This document shows positions 63,847 to 64,000 of a stretch of DNA of 64,000 bases, one piece after another (within the stretch, counting starts at the first letter, position 1; each line of letters starts with the position of its first letter). The notes beneath the pieces are model-generated. The model worked only from the letters and a program-made list of their open reading frames with translations, ran no database searches and was not told the origin of the DNA. The position numbers and the translations under genes are program-made. Origin of the DNA: Nitrospirota bacterium (lineage in GTDB: Bacteria > Nitrospirota > Nitrospiria > Nitrospirales > Nitrospiraceae); NCBI GenBank assembly GCA_016219645.1, contig JACRLR010000061.1, positions 17,322 to 81,321 of the forward strand, written 5' to 3'.

Positions 63847-64000
63847 GAATAGCAGGATATATATGGACTCCCCCTCCGGTGCAAGGTCACGGGTCATGGC
63901 GATAGGGTCTGACTGCACGCATATATTCGGCCTCGTGGTGAACCCCTGTTCGGGTTCGGGCCCTGATGGACATTCGCGCACCGGGTCCTCATCAGAAACG
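63847..64000. other. window end after modC
   Basis: After the modC stop a GAACCC/GGGTTC inverted repeat lies at about 63941-63958, followed by a possible start (ATG 63966: MDIRAPGPHQK) that runs off the window. The next gene cannot be identified. Confidence 0.4.

Noticed and set aside
63847..64000. Molybdenum-cofactor riboswitch after modC
   Set aside because: A small inverted repeat is present, but I could not fit the multi-stem Moco RNA layout in the visible part; a covariance-model search with the following sequence would be needed.

Overview
The window reads as chromosomal DNA of a Gram-negative, free-living bacterium, most likely of the genus Nitrospira or a close relative in Nitrospirota. 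That assignment is an inference from gene content and style: a complete Tol-Pal locus, many lipoproteins, small PilZ and zinc-ribbon proteins, a c-type cytochrome, heavy investment in molybdenum handling, and many short palindromic intergenic repeats. No rRNA or nitrite oxidoreductase gene lies in the window to fix the taxonomy.

Layout. Positions 1-56 are the 3' end of tRNA-Asp. From 263 to 13074 there is one long co-directional run: tolQ, tolR, a TolA/TonB-like protein, tolB, pal, two successive YbgF/CpoB-type lipoproteins, then mutL, miaA, mtnP, a PfkB sugar kinase, a TPR lipoprotein and a RodZ-like protein, many overlapping by a few bases. A monohaem cytochrome c with a near-consensus promoter and a clean terminator follows at 13605-14054. 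From 14159 to 17418 on the minus strand lie a caspase-fold lipoprotein that has lost its catalytic dyad and a GT2 glycosyltransferase. 17846-25704 carries degQ/htrA, tatC, an Mrp/NBP35-type iron-sulfur carrier, moeA, mobB, an ABC-2 exporter pair and an RRM protein. 25960-33837 holds a hybrid histidine kinase, small envelope proteins, a sigma-54 activator, a DUF1015 protein and a polyprenyl synthase; 34082-40128 is gltB-gltD.

40.1-44.6 kb is an accessory island: an orphan UvrD-like SF1 helicase, two HigBA/RelE-type toxin-antitoxin pairs whose promoters overlap palindromic operators and which look leaderless, a lone CopG/BrnA-like antitoxin, and a dense set of long palindromic repeats. 44.6-52.0 kb is mixed: a DUF5069 protein, a Lys/His/Gly-rich exported protein with a ribosome-binding site caught in an inverted repeat, two PilZ proteins, a response regulator, an NFACT/RqcH-like protein, a zinc ribbon, and an HExxH protein resembling the aKG-HExxH peptide beta-hydroxylases.

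52.0-63.9 kb is the most coherent and interesting block. It appears to be a two-armed oxyanion (probably molybdate) acquisition locus around one AT-rich control region at about 58.32-58.52 kb. The minus arm encodes a 57-residue YezD/DUF2292 protein (easily missed because of its size), a porin, a ModA-like binding protein, an unknown lipoprotein and a NitT/TauT-type ABC transporter. The plus arm encodes an XRE regulator fused to a PBP-like molybdate-sensor domain, a second porin of a different barrel family, and ModABC. The two porins share the same short N-terminal periplasmic module although their barrels look unrelated. This suggests a dedicated outer-to-inner membrane route for the oxyanion. 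Together with moeA and mobB at 21-23 kb, the window shows strong commitment to molybdenum enzymes.
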